A stretch of DNA of 16,693 nt from Thermoleophilaceae bacterium (GTDB lineage Bacteria > Actinomycetota > Thermoleophilia > Solirubrobacterales > JACPNS01): contig JAEMRJ010000040.1 in the NCBI GenBank assembly GCA_016463365.1, positions 1 through 16,693 on the forward strand. The letters are read 5' to 3'. The notes below the pieces were generated by a model. It saw only the letters and a list, made by a program, of their open reading frames with translations, was not told the DNA's origin and searched no databases. A program made the translations under genes and the position numbers. The stretch's first letter is position 1; each line of letters opens with the position of its first letter. This document shows, piece after piece, positions 1-6,233 of the stretch.

Positions 1-541
1 TCCAGCCGGCGACGATCAGCTTGGGCTTGCGCTCCTCGGCGATCTTGGCGACGTCTTCCATGTGGATCCGGTAGTCGTCCTTGCGCACGCCGTAGGCCGC
101 GATGTCGTAGAGGCGACCGGAAACGTTGATCTTCATGCCGTGCGAGAGGTGCCCGCCGTGTGAAAGCTCGAGGCCAAGCAGCGCCTCGCCCGGTTGGAGA
201 AGTGCGTGGTAGACGGCGGTGTTCGCCTGCGCGCCTGAGTGCGGCTGCACATTGGCGAACTCTGCTCCGAAAAGCGCCTTGGCGCGGTCGATCGCCAGCT
301 GCTCTGCGACGTCGACGTGCTCGCAACCACCGTAGTAGCGCCTGCCGGGGTAGCCCTCTGCGTATTTGTTGGTCAGAACCGAACCCTGCGCCTCGAGGAT
401 CGCGCGCGGGACGAAATTTTCGCTGGCGATCATCTCGAGCGTGTTCTGTTGGCGCCCGAGCTCGTCACTCAGCACCTGAGCGATTTCCGGGTCGACCTCT
501 TCGAGGGGGGCGTTGAAAAAGTCTTCTGGCAGTTCGCTCAC
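1..541 (-). CDS. glyA: Serine hydroxymethyltransferase, N-terminal part (cut by window edge)
   Basis: PLP enzyme that interconverts serine plus tetrahydrofolate with glycine plus 5,10-methylene-tetrahydrofolate in the cytosol, the main source of one-carbon units. The first 180 residues are visible. Translating the minus strand gives family landmarks in order: [45 protein letters not shown], and [10 protein letters not shown] followed by a [13 protein letters not shown] stretch. The PLP lysine and the C-terminal domain lie beyond the left edge. The start is taken as GTG at 541-539: it has an AAGGAG Shine-Dalgarno at 550-555, eight bases away, and overlaps the rpiB stop by four bases (GTGA), a sign of translational coupling. 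rpiB next to glyA is a common bacterial arrangement. Identity is very secure; only the right-hand boundary (start codon) is inferred. Confidence 0.96.
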   Translation of the reverse strand, partial: MSELPEDFFNAPLEEVDPEIAQVLSDELGRQQNTLEMIASENFVPRAILEAQGSVLTNKYAEGYPGRRYYGGCEHVDVAEQLAIDRAKALFGAEFANVQPHSGAQANTAVYHALLQPGEALLGLELSHGGHLSHGMKINVSGRLYDIAAYGVRKDDYRIHMEDVAKIAEERKPKLIVAGW

Positions 542-1014
542 GAGTGGATCTCCTTGGCCGATGCTTCCGTGGTGTTGTGTCCCTCGACCAGCGCGATTTT
601 GTCCACGCGCCTCTGGTGGCGGCCGCCCTCAAACTCGGTCGAGAGAAAAGTGTTGACAATCTCGATCGCGGCGTCCGAAGCGGTGGTGCGCTCGCCCAGG
701 GTGACGACGTTTGCGTCGTTGTGCTGGCGGCTCATGGCCGCCTCTTCGGAGTCGTGGGCGTGGACCGCGCGCACGCCGTCGACCTTGTTGGCAACGATCG
801 AGACGCCGACCCCACTGCCGCATATGAGCACGCCGCGCTCGGCGTCGCCGACGGCGACCGCACGGGCTGCCGGTTCGGCGAAATCGGGGTAGTCCACGGA
901 GGCTTCCGATTCCGTGCCGAAGTCCTTGACATCGTGCCCCTCGGCCCGCAGTGCAGCGGCGATCTGCTGCTTCAGCTCGAAGCCGGCGTGGTCGGATGCG
1001 ATTGCGATCTTCAC
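538..1014 (-). CDS. rpiB: Ribose-5-phosphate isomerase B
   Basis: Interconverts ribose 5-phosphate and ribulose 5-phosphate in the non-oxidative pentose phosphate pathway. The 158-residue product is the usual size for RpiB. It shows SDHAG at 7-11 (phosphate-site region), the ICGSGVG loop at 64-70 with Cys65 at the position of the catalytic base of the E. coli enzyme, ANKVDGVRA at 75-83, SRQHNDANV at 95-103 with the conserved His98, and [10 protein letters not shown] at 128-137. The GTG at 1014-1012 is preferred because it gives the family's usual [11 protein letters not shown] beginning and has GGTGAGG just upstream; an in-frame TTG at 1047 would add eleven residues not typical of the family. 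The gene ends in a four-base overlap with glyA and starts about 45 bases after the GGDEF-protein stop. Confidence 0.93.
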   Translation of the reverse strand: MKIAIASDHAGFELKQQIAAALRAEGHDVKDFGTESEASVDYPDFAEPAARAVAVGDAERGVLICGSGVGVSIVANKVDGVRAVHAHDSEEAAMSRQHNDANVVTLGERTTASDAAIEIVNTFLSTEFEGGRHQRRVDKIALVEGHNTTEASAKEIHS

Positions 1015-1058
1015 CCCCTCACCGTAGCAACGGAAAGGGTCGGGCAATCACGGCGATT

Positions 1059-1922
1059 TCAGGCGCTTTTGAGCGCCTCGAGGTCGTTGATGGTCTGGCG
1101 CACGAACTCGTTGCGGTCGTAGACCTTGATGCCTGAGTCCATCTCGTCGTGCATGCGCTTGAGCGCGAGCTTTGCGTTGTCGACGACCTGGTGGGGGTCG
1201 ATCGTTTCGTCGTCATACGCGGCGATACCCACTGAAACAGTGAGCGGACGCGTGACGTGTGCATTGTCGCTGTGCCCGCAGCTCTGGAAGAAGAAGCGCT
1301 CACAGGCGCGATCGCATCCGATGGTCGCACCCTCGGCGATCGTGTCGACAAGCAGCACGGCGGCCTGATGATCTCCTACGCGACCCAGCGTGTCGGTGTT
1401 GCGGATCGACTCATCGAGCGACTCCGCCAGCAGCTTCATTCCATTGGTCTTGTCGGCTTCACTGAGCAGGTCGTAGTTGTCGATTTCGAACACGGCGATC
1501 GCGTAGCGCTGGTTGGTGCGTTTGGTGCGCGAGTGCTCAGCAAGCAGGCGCTCGTAGAAGAGGCGTTCGTTGGGCAGGCCGCTGATGAAGTCAACGCGCT
1601 GCTCGGAGGCGATCTTCACGAAGACCTCGCGCTCTTTGGACTGGATGGCAAGACCCACCGCGACGAATGCCATTCCAAGGCATGCTCCGGCCAGGAAGAC
1701 CGCCTCGTTGTCGACAGCAATTCCTACGCCGAAGCCCAGTGCGGTGCAGATCGCGGCTCGCGTGTATGTGGTCGCAGAGCGCGAACTGAAGCCGTCCCCT
1801 GCCCGCCGAGCGCCAGAGATCCCTGCGATCGCAGCAACTACTGCGAAGCCAAGTGCAACGAAATGAGCGATCGAATCTTGCATGCGGTGGACTAGTGAGC
1901 TGGGCTGGACCGATACGGGCAC
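1059..1922 (-). CDS. Membrane protein with degenerate GGDEF domain, probable c-di-GMP sensor
   Basis: The product (287 residues from GTG 1922; 274 from ATG 1883) has three predicted membrane helices at about 17-36, 55-70 and 74-92, then a single cytoplasmic GGDEF-type domain at about 105-275. Family landmarks are FISGLPNERLFYERL at 112-126 (the usual D-x-LTGLPNRR-x-F region) and VFEIDNYD at 144-151 (the DIDxFK metal strand). The signature itself reads RVGDHQA at 181-187 where active cyclases have R-x-GG(D/E)EF, so the catalytic acidic residues are lost. The inhibitory-site motif R174-N-T-D177 sits at the correct spacing before it. I infer a catalytically dead protein that may bind c-di-GMP. 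No EAL, HD-GYP, PAS or GAF domain is visible. Neither candidate start has a good ribosome site; the GTG overlaps a dyad at 1921-1944, so ATG 1883 remains possible. It sits between the amine oxidase and rpiB. Confidence 0.82.
   Translation of the reverse strand: MPVSVQPSSLVHRMQDSIAHFVALGFAVVAAIAGISGARRAGDGFSSRSATTYTRAAICTALGFGVGIAVDNEAVFLAGACLGMAFVAVGLAIQSKEREVFVKIASEQRVDFISGLPNERLFYERLLAEHSRTKRTNQRYAIAVFEIDNYDLLSEADKTNGMKLLAESLDESIRNTDTLGRVGDHQAAVLLVDTIAEGATIGCDRACERFFFQSCGHSDNAHVTRPLTVSVGIAAYDDETIDPHQVVDNAKLALKRMHDEMDSGIKVYDRNEFVRQTINDLEALKSA
1061..1078 (-). terminator. Inverted repeat at the 3' end of the GGDEF gene
   Basis: A perfect 7-bp stem, AGGCGCT / AGCGCCT, with a 4-base loop overlaps the last codons and stop of the GGDEF-protein gene. 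There is no T-run after it on the minus strand, so it may be a weak or attenuating terminator before rpiB, an RNA-stabilising hairpin, or simply a by-product of coding sequence. Function is a guess. Confidence 0.3.
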
Positions 1923-1944
1923 GTGGAACTGCGTTCATCCACGT
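1921..1944. promoter_or_regulatory. Dyad at the 5' end of the GGDEF gene (possible operator or leader hairpin)
   Basis: A 7-bp inverted repeat, ACGTGGA (1921-1927) and TCCACGT (1938-1944), separated by 10 bases, overlaps the GTG candidate start of the GGDEF-protein gene. A second, wider inverted repeat shares this stretch: GTTCATCC at 1933-1940 and GGATGAAC at 1985-1992. The arms are seen directly; a regulatory role is inference. Confidence 0.35.
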
Positions 1945-1951
1945 ACATTCA

Positions 1952-1979
1952 GTTATCGGCTGCTGCGCGCAAACCTCAA
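1952..1979 (-). promoter_or_regulatory. Candidate sigma-70-like promoter for the GGDEF gene
   Basis: On the minus strand TTGAGG (1979-1974) is followed after 16 bases by GATAAC (1957-1952). Transcription would begin at about 1945, immediately before the dyad at 1921-1944 and before both candidate start codons. It lies in the roughly 100-base gap after the amine oxidase stop. Match to consensus is moderate, so this is only a candidate. Confidence 0.3.
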
Positions 1980-2025
1980 CCCCTGGATGAACGATTTCTA
2001 TGGCTCCAAAGAACCGAAGCGAGGA

Positions 2026-3447
2026 TCACCAGCCAGCGTCGACATACCGCTGCAGCGAGGCGAGCCCGGCCCGCTTGATTGCGGCATCAGAGCGATCCGT
2101 CCAAGCCCTTGCGTCGCTTCCGCCATACAACGCCATGAGCACCGGCTCGCCGGTCAGTGGTTGCATGTTGTACCACTCGAAGCGAATCCCGCCAGCGCTG
2201 CTGAGGGTGCTCCAGACCTCGGCCTCTTCGCGCCAGAACGGCTCGTCGAAGCGCAGCCAGAGCTTGTCCAGGAGTCCCATGCGCAGGCGTGAAACTGCAC
2301 GGCGATGACCGATCGGCAACGCGGGGTCAAAAGCGATCCGCCCCGCCCTGAGCACGCCCAACGGCACGGTCACGACAACACGATCAGCCGTCAACGAGTC
2401 GAAATCCTCGATGTCGAGTCGAATCGATCTCGCGGAACGATGGACGCTCCGAACGACTCGACCGGTCTGCACATCCAGGCCTTTGGCGAGTTCGGTCGCG
2501 AGCGTCCCGTAGCCGCCGAGCACGATCAGGTCGTCGCCCTCGGTGCCTTCCGAGAATCCCCACCACGCCGAGATCTCGGAGTTGGACGCTCCGTATTCGG
2601 TGGCGACTTCGCTGTAGGTGTATGCGGCCAGGACCCGTGGATCGACCTTCTCGCCTGCGCCGCTCCTGGAGAGAGCCCGCGCCAGCGACCGGTCGCGGTC
2701 CCGGCCGTCAGCCCAGTCGATGGCGTATTCGACAGCGTCTTCAGCTGGAGAGAACAGGCGCTCGGGGTTCTTGACGCGGCGATCATCCGCCCCCAGAACT
2801 GCTCTTGTGTAGTCAAAGGGCGCCGTCTTCACGCCGAACCTGGCAAGACGCTCGTCGAGATCTGATGCCGCGGTGCCCTGGACCCAGTTTGCTCCGCGCT
2901 CGACCGGAAACGACCAACCGGCGGGCTGCACGGTGTCGACGCGTCCGCCGACGCGGTTACGCGCCTCCAGGACGGTCACCTCGAACCCCGAACTTCGGAG
3001 GATGCTCGCCGCCGTGAGTCCTGACATCCCCGCTCCGATCACGACGATCCGCTCACCAGCCGCAGCCTCCGCGCGAACCTGATCGGCGGCCCTGCGGCCC
3101 GAGGCGACCGCGCCATGGACTGTTGCCGGGTTCTGCCGAGCCGTGGCTTCGCCGGCAAAGAACACGCGACCACCGACAGGAACGGCGAGCGCTCTGCGGT
3201 CGGCAGGCGTTGCGCCGACCGGAAGGAAGCTGTATGAGCCCGACGACCATGGATCCGCGGCCCAGCGAGTGCGCACGAAATCAGTCGGTTGTGGAACACG
3301 CCGGGAAGCCCCCGCGGTCTGGAGCGACGCCAGCTCCGTAGAGCCACCGTCAAGACGGGCGTAGCGCGCGGCCAGCAGAACACCGACCCCTGCGCCACCG
3401 ATTGTCAACGCTTTTCGGCGAGTGAATCTGCGATCAGGGTTGGACAT
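2026..3447 (-). CDS. Tat-exported flavin amine oxidase, apparently circularly permuted
   Basis: FAD-dependent oxidoreductase of the amine oxidase (MAO/PAO/LSD1-like) family, 473 residues. The N-terminus RRFTRRKALTIGGAGVGVLL (6-25) resembles a twin-arginine signal, so the enzyme should act outside the membrane. The family parts are all present but in the wrong order. The segment normally at the C-terminus comes first: TRWAADPWSSGSYSF at 60-74, FFAGEAT at 96-102, TVHGAVASGRRAA at 109-121. The normally N-terminal dinucleotide site follows: IVVIGAGMSG at 134-143, VLEARNRVGGR at 159-169, GANWVQG at 185-191. The substrate-domain region (WWGFSEG, GGYGTLATELAKGL, VPLGVL, DKLWLRF) runs to the end, and the protein stops after LASLQRYVDAGW, where normal members would continue into the TRW segment. 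ATG 3447 has GGTGAG nine bases upstream and overlaps the sua5 end by 14 bases. Substrate is unknown. Confidence 0.88.
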   Translation of the reverse strand: MSNPDRRFTRRKALTIGGAGVGVLLAARYARLDGGSTELASLQTAGASRRVPQPTDFVRTRWAADPWSSGSYSFLPVGATPADRRALAVPVGGRVFFAGEATARQNPATVHGAVASGRRAADQVRAEAAAGERIVVIGAGMSGLTAASILRSSGFEVTVLEARNRVGGRVDTVQPAGWSFPVERGANWVQGTAASDLDERLARFGVKTAPFDYTRAVLGADDRRVKNPERLFSPAEDAVEYAIDWADGRDRDRSLARALSRSGAGEKVDPRVLAAYTYSEVATEYGASNSEISAWWGFSEGTEGDDLIVLGGYGTLATELAKGLDVQTGRVVRSVHRSARSIRLDIEDFDSLTADRVVVTVPLGVLRAGRIAFDPALPIGHRRAVSRLRMGLLDKLWLRFDEPFWREEAEVWSTLSSAGGIRFEWYNMQPLTGEPVLMALYGGSDARAWTDRSDAAIKRAGLASLQRYVDAGW

Positions 3448-4108
3448 TGACCGGGCTCACCGCCTGATCTTCGGGTTGCGGCGGGAAGCCGATCAATTCG
3501 CTGATGCGAGCACTCGTGCGCGGCATCGGAGCCCTCAGCAGCTGCCAGTTTCCGTGTTCGAGCCCTGAGACGTCCGCGACGGTCGAGCCGTAGCCGAGCA
3601 ACGGGCCGCCGTCGATCACCAGGTCCACCCCGGCGAGGATCGCCGGATCGATGTCCTCGATCGCTGTCGCATCCGGCGCGCCGCTGATGTTGGCGCTGGT
3701 CTGCATGACCGGGACCTGCACGGTGCCGAGCGGCTCGATCGCCCGGCCGAGCTTCGGTACGCGGAGTCCGAGCTTCTCGGGAGTACCGGCGCACGCAGGG
3801 AGGAAGCGGTTGCCTCGATTGGCCACGACCAACGTGAACGGGCCGGGAAAGAGCTGCTCGACGAGATTCAATGTTGCGACGTCGAGGTCATCGCCGATGT
3901 CCGCGAGCAGGTGCTCGAGCGAGAAGTACATGACGGCCGACGGCTTCTTCGGCGGCCGGCCTTTGAGCTCGTGAATGCGTTCGACGGCCTCGGCGTTGTC
4001 CGGGTCGCAGGAGATTCCGTAGAGCGTGTCGGTCGGAAAGACTGCAATCTCCCCGTTCTCGATCGTCGCCTGAAAATCCGCTCCGGTATCTGAATTCATT
4101 GCTGTCAC
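3434..4108 (-). CDS. tsaC: L-threonylcarbamoyladenylate synthase (Sua5/YrdC/YwlC family)
   Basis: Makes threonylcarbamoyl-AMP from threonine, bicarbonate and ATP, the first step of t6A formation at position 37 of ANN-decoding tRNAs. The 224-residue product is a single YrdC domain with a short tail, without the extra Sua5 domain of longer relatives. Landmarks are FPTDTLYGI at 24-32, LKGRPPKKP at 48-56, FPGPFT at 87-92, LRVP at 115-118, TSANISG at 137-143, DGG at 166-168 and STV at 175-177. GTG at 4108 is chosen over ATG 4099 because GGAGG lies eight bases before it and it overlaps the prmC stop as GTGA. It is the last gene of the run prfA-prmC-sua5 and may be co-transcribed with the amine oxidase behind it. 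Confidence 0.93.
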   Translation of the reverse strand: MTAMNSDTGADFQATIENGEIAVFPTDTLYGISCDPDNAEAVERIHELKGRPPKKPSAVMYFSLEHLLADIGDDLDVATLNLVEQLFPGPFTLVVANRGNRFLPACAGTPEKLGLRVPKLGRAIEPLGTVQVPVMQTSANISGAPDATAIEDIDPAILAGVDLVIDGGPLLGYGSTVADVSGLEHGNWQLLRAPMPRTSARISELIGFPPQPEDQAVSPVNVQP

Positions 4109-4944
4109 CTGCGTTTCCTCCCGCTGACCACTCGCTCGATGCCGTTCAGATCCTCGTGCCTTGCTGTGTCGACAAACCCCGCGGCGCGCAGAATCGCCTC
4201 TGTTTCAAGAGCTTGATCTTGGCCGATCTCCAGCGCGATCGTGCCACCGGGCTTGAGCTGAGCCGGCGCGGCGACGGCCAGCCTGCGCACGAGCTCGAAT
4301 CCGTCCGGGCCGCCGTCCAGGGCCAGGCGTGGCTCGAAGCGCGCGACCTCGGCCTGGAGACCGTCGATCTCGTCGGCGACCACGTACGGAAGGTTGGCGA
4401 CGATCGCGTCGAACACTCCCTCGATTTCGTCGAGCAGGTCCGACTCGAAAAAGGTCACCCGGCCGGCTGCACCGAGGGCGTCGGCATTCGCGCGTGCGAC
4501 GGCCAGCGCGTCCGCTGAAATGTCAGCCGCGGTGATCGTCGCGTCGGGCAACTCGTCGGCGAGCGCGAGCGCGACCGCGCCGCTGCCGGTGGCGACGTCG
4601 AGGATGCCGCACGGGCGATCGACCTTGGCGACGGCGACCAGAAGTTCGGTCTCCGGGCGCGGGATCAGCACGCGCGGGTCGACGCGCAGCTCAATGCGAC
4701 GAAAGCCCTGACGGCCGGTGATGTAGGCGAGCGGTTCACGTTCGGCGCGGCGGCTCAGCCACGCTTCATAGAGCTCGGCTCCTGCGAGCGGATCGACCAG
4801 TCCGGCGACGATCTCGGACCGCGTGACTCCCGCCGCCGCGGCAAGCAGGAGCTCGGCGTCAAGGCGCGCGGTGTCAATGCCTGCGGCGGCCAGGCGGGAC
4901 TCGCCGTCGTCGATCAGAGCACGGGCAGTTGCAGAGGCGGCCAT
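4105..4944 (-). CDS. prmC: Release factor glutamine methyltransferase PrmC (HemK)
   Basis: SAM-dependent enzyme that N5-methylates the glutamine of the GGQ motif of release factors; its substrate gene prfA lies directly upstream, 11 bases away. The 279-residue protein has the N-terminal helical domain that docks the factor (about 1-85, including PLAYITGRQGF at 71-81), RPETE at 96-100, the SAM loop DVATGSGAVALA at 116-127, and the catalytic signature as NLPY at 184-187, then FEPRLALDGGPDGF at 203-216. The family's usual signature is NPPY, so the first proline is replaced by leucine. The key Asn, second Pro and Tyr remain, so activity is expected. ATG 4944 has no strong ribosome site; translation may rely on coupling to prfA. 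Confidence 0.94.
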   Translation of the reverse strand: MAASATARALIDDGESRLAAAGIDTARLDAELLLAAAAGVTRSEIVAGLVDPLAGAELYEAWLSRRAEREPLAYITGRQGFRRIELRVDPRVLIPRPETELLVAVAKVDRPCGILDVATGSGAVALALADELPDATITAADISADALAVARANADALGAAGRVTFFESDLLDEIEGVFDAIVANLPYVVADEIDGLQAEVARFEPRLALDGGPDGFELVRRLAVAAPAQLKPGGTIALEIGQDQALETEAILRAAGFVDTARHEDLNGIERVVSGRKRR

Positions 4945-4955
4945 CGTGGGCGCGG

Positions 4956-6005
4956 TCAGCTGGTGCTGCCGGTCTGCGCCTCGAGCATCTGGCGCTTCTC
5001 GTCGGCCTGCAGCGCGCTGGTGAACTCGTCGAGTTCGCCGGCGAGCACTGCGTCGAGATTGTGTGCTGTCAGCTTGATCCGGTGGTCGGTCACGCGGCCC
5101 TGCGGGAAGTTGTAGGTACGGATCTTGCCCGAGCGCTCGCCGGTGCCGACCTGCGCCTTGCGTTCGGCGGCGGCGGCGGCGTGCTGCTCTTCAAGGGCAC
5201 GTTCGAAGAGTCGTGCGCGCAGCACGCGCATCGCCTTCTCGCGGTTCTGCAGCTGCGACTTCTCGTCCTGCATCGAGACGACGACGCCCGTGGGCTTGTG
5301 CGTGATACGTACAGCGGAGTCGGTGGTGTTGACCGACTGACCGCCGGGCCCAGAGCTGCGGTAGACGTCGATCTGAAGATCGTTCTGATCGATCTGCACA
5401 TCAACCTCATCGGCCTCGGGCATAACTGCGACCGTTGCCGTGGAAGTGTGGATGCGACCCTGTGATTCGGTCTCGGGCACGCGCTGGACGCGATGCGTGC
5501 CGCCTTCATACTTGAAGATGCTGAAGGCGCCGTCGCCCTTGATCGCGAGCGTGTAGTGGCCGCCGTCGTCGGCCTCGATCAGCTCGGACTTGAAGTTCAG
5601 GCGCTCGGCGTAGCGCGTGAGCATGCGGTAGAGATCGGCGGCGAAATTCCCTGCCTCTTCCCCGCCGGTGCCGGGACGAAGTTCGATGATCACGTCCTTG
5701 TCGTCGTTGGGGTCCCGGTCGATCATCGCCATGCGGATCTCTTCTTCGAGTTCGGAAATTCGTGCCTTCGAGGCGTCGTAGAGCTCGGCGAACTCGGCGT
5801 CCTCGTCGATCAGGTCCTTGGCGCCCTCCATGTCGGACTCGGCACGGCGGTATTCGACGACCAGTTCGTGCGCCGGCTCGAGCTGGCGGTACTCGCGTCC
5901 AACCGCGGCGTAGCGCTCCCGGTCGTTGATCACTTCGGGGTCGCTCATCTGCGCCTGCACGTCGGCGAAGCGCTGTTCGATCTGGTCTAAGAGCTGGGAG
6001 ATCAT
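4956..6005 (-). CDS. prfA: Peptide chain release factor 1 (RF1)
   Basis: Recognises UAA and UAG stop codons in the ribosomal A site and triggers release of the peptide. At 349 residues it is close to the family's usual length. Visible features are the N-terminal coiled helical domain (about 1-95), IIELRPGTGGEEA at 106-118, the tripeptide anticodon region RVPETESQGRIHTS with P177-E178-T179 (the P-x-T form of RF1, not the SPF of RF2), and the catalytic GGQ at 221-223 in RSSGPGGQSVNTTDSAVRITH. Gln223 is the expected target of PrmC encoded next. ATG 6005 begins a normal MISQLLDQIEQRF start. The upstream 228 bases to the yqhQ-like gene hold no gene I can support. Confidence 0.97.
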   Translation of the reverse strand: MISQLLDQIEQRFADVQAQMSDPEVINDRERYAAVGREYRQLEPAHELVVEYRRAESDMEGAKDLIDEDAEFAELYDASKARISELEEEIRMAMIDRDPNDDKDVIIELRPGTGGEEAGNFAADLYRMLTRYAERLNFKSELIEADDGGHYTLAIKGDGAFSIFKYEGGTHRVQRVPETESQGRIHTSTATVAVMPEADEVDVQIDQNDLQIDVYRSSGPGGQSVNTTDSAVRITHKPTGVVVSMQDEKSQLQNREKAMRVLRARLFERALEEQHAAAAAERKAQVGTGERSGKIRTYNFPQGRVTDHRIKLTAHNLDAVLAGELDEFTSALQADEKRQMLEAQTGSTS

Positions 6006-6233
6006 GCGGCGCTCAGTCTAGGTGCGCGAGAGGCAGTGGAGGTGGGCCGCTTCGCGGCCGGACGGTGAGAAGGAGCTGTTCGGGGCTTGGGGTGGTGCTT
6101 TCCTTGACGCCGCCGGACGGGGCGGTGCCTTGGAAAGGATCTGGCTTGGAAAGGCGTTACGGATTCCCTACTACCGGCCCCAACCCCCGATGATGGGCAT
6201 TTCGTAACACGTGACCGCGATCGGAGGATCGCC
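6006..6233. other. Intergenic region between the DUF1385 gene and prfA, with short repeats
   Basis: No convincing gene is visible. It contains a 10-base direct repeat, CTTGGAAAGG, at 6129-6138 and 6145-6154 (16-base period), a 9-base direct repeat GCCGGACGG at 6057-6065 and 6112-6120, and a 6-bp hairpin GGCCGC / GCGGCC at 6045-6059. It probably carries the leader, and perhaps a promoter, of prfA; I could not identify clear promoter elements. Confidence 0.5.
6217..6232 (-). terminator. Hairpin immediately after the DUF1385 stop codon
   Basis: A perfect 6-bp stem GCGATC / GATCGC with a 4-base loop begins one base after the TAA at 6234-6236. There is no T-run, so it is only a possible terminator or 3'-end stabiliser separating yqhQ from prfA. 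Confidence 0.35.

Noticed and set aside
239..1122. Long open frames on the plus strand opposite glyA and rpiB
   Set aside because: They are antisense to proteins with clear family motifs, have low-complexity Arg/Ala/Val-rich composition and no recognisable domain; long antisense frames are expected at this GC content.
6022..6207. Small plus-strand frame in the gap upstream of prfA
   Set aside because: It starts with ATG but lacks a ribosome site and recognisable sequence; short frames of this size arise by chance.
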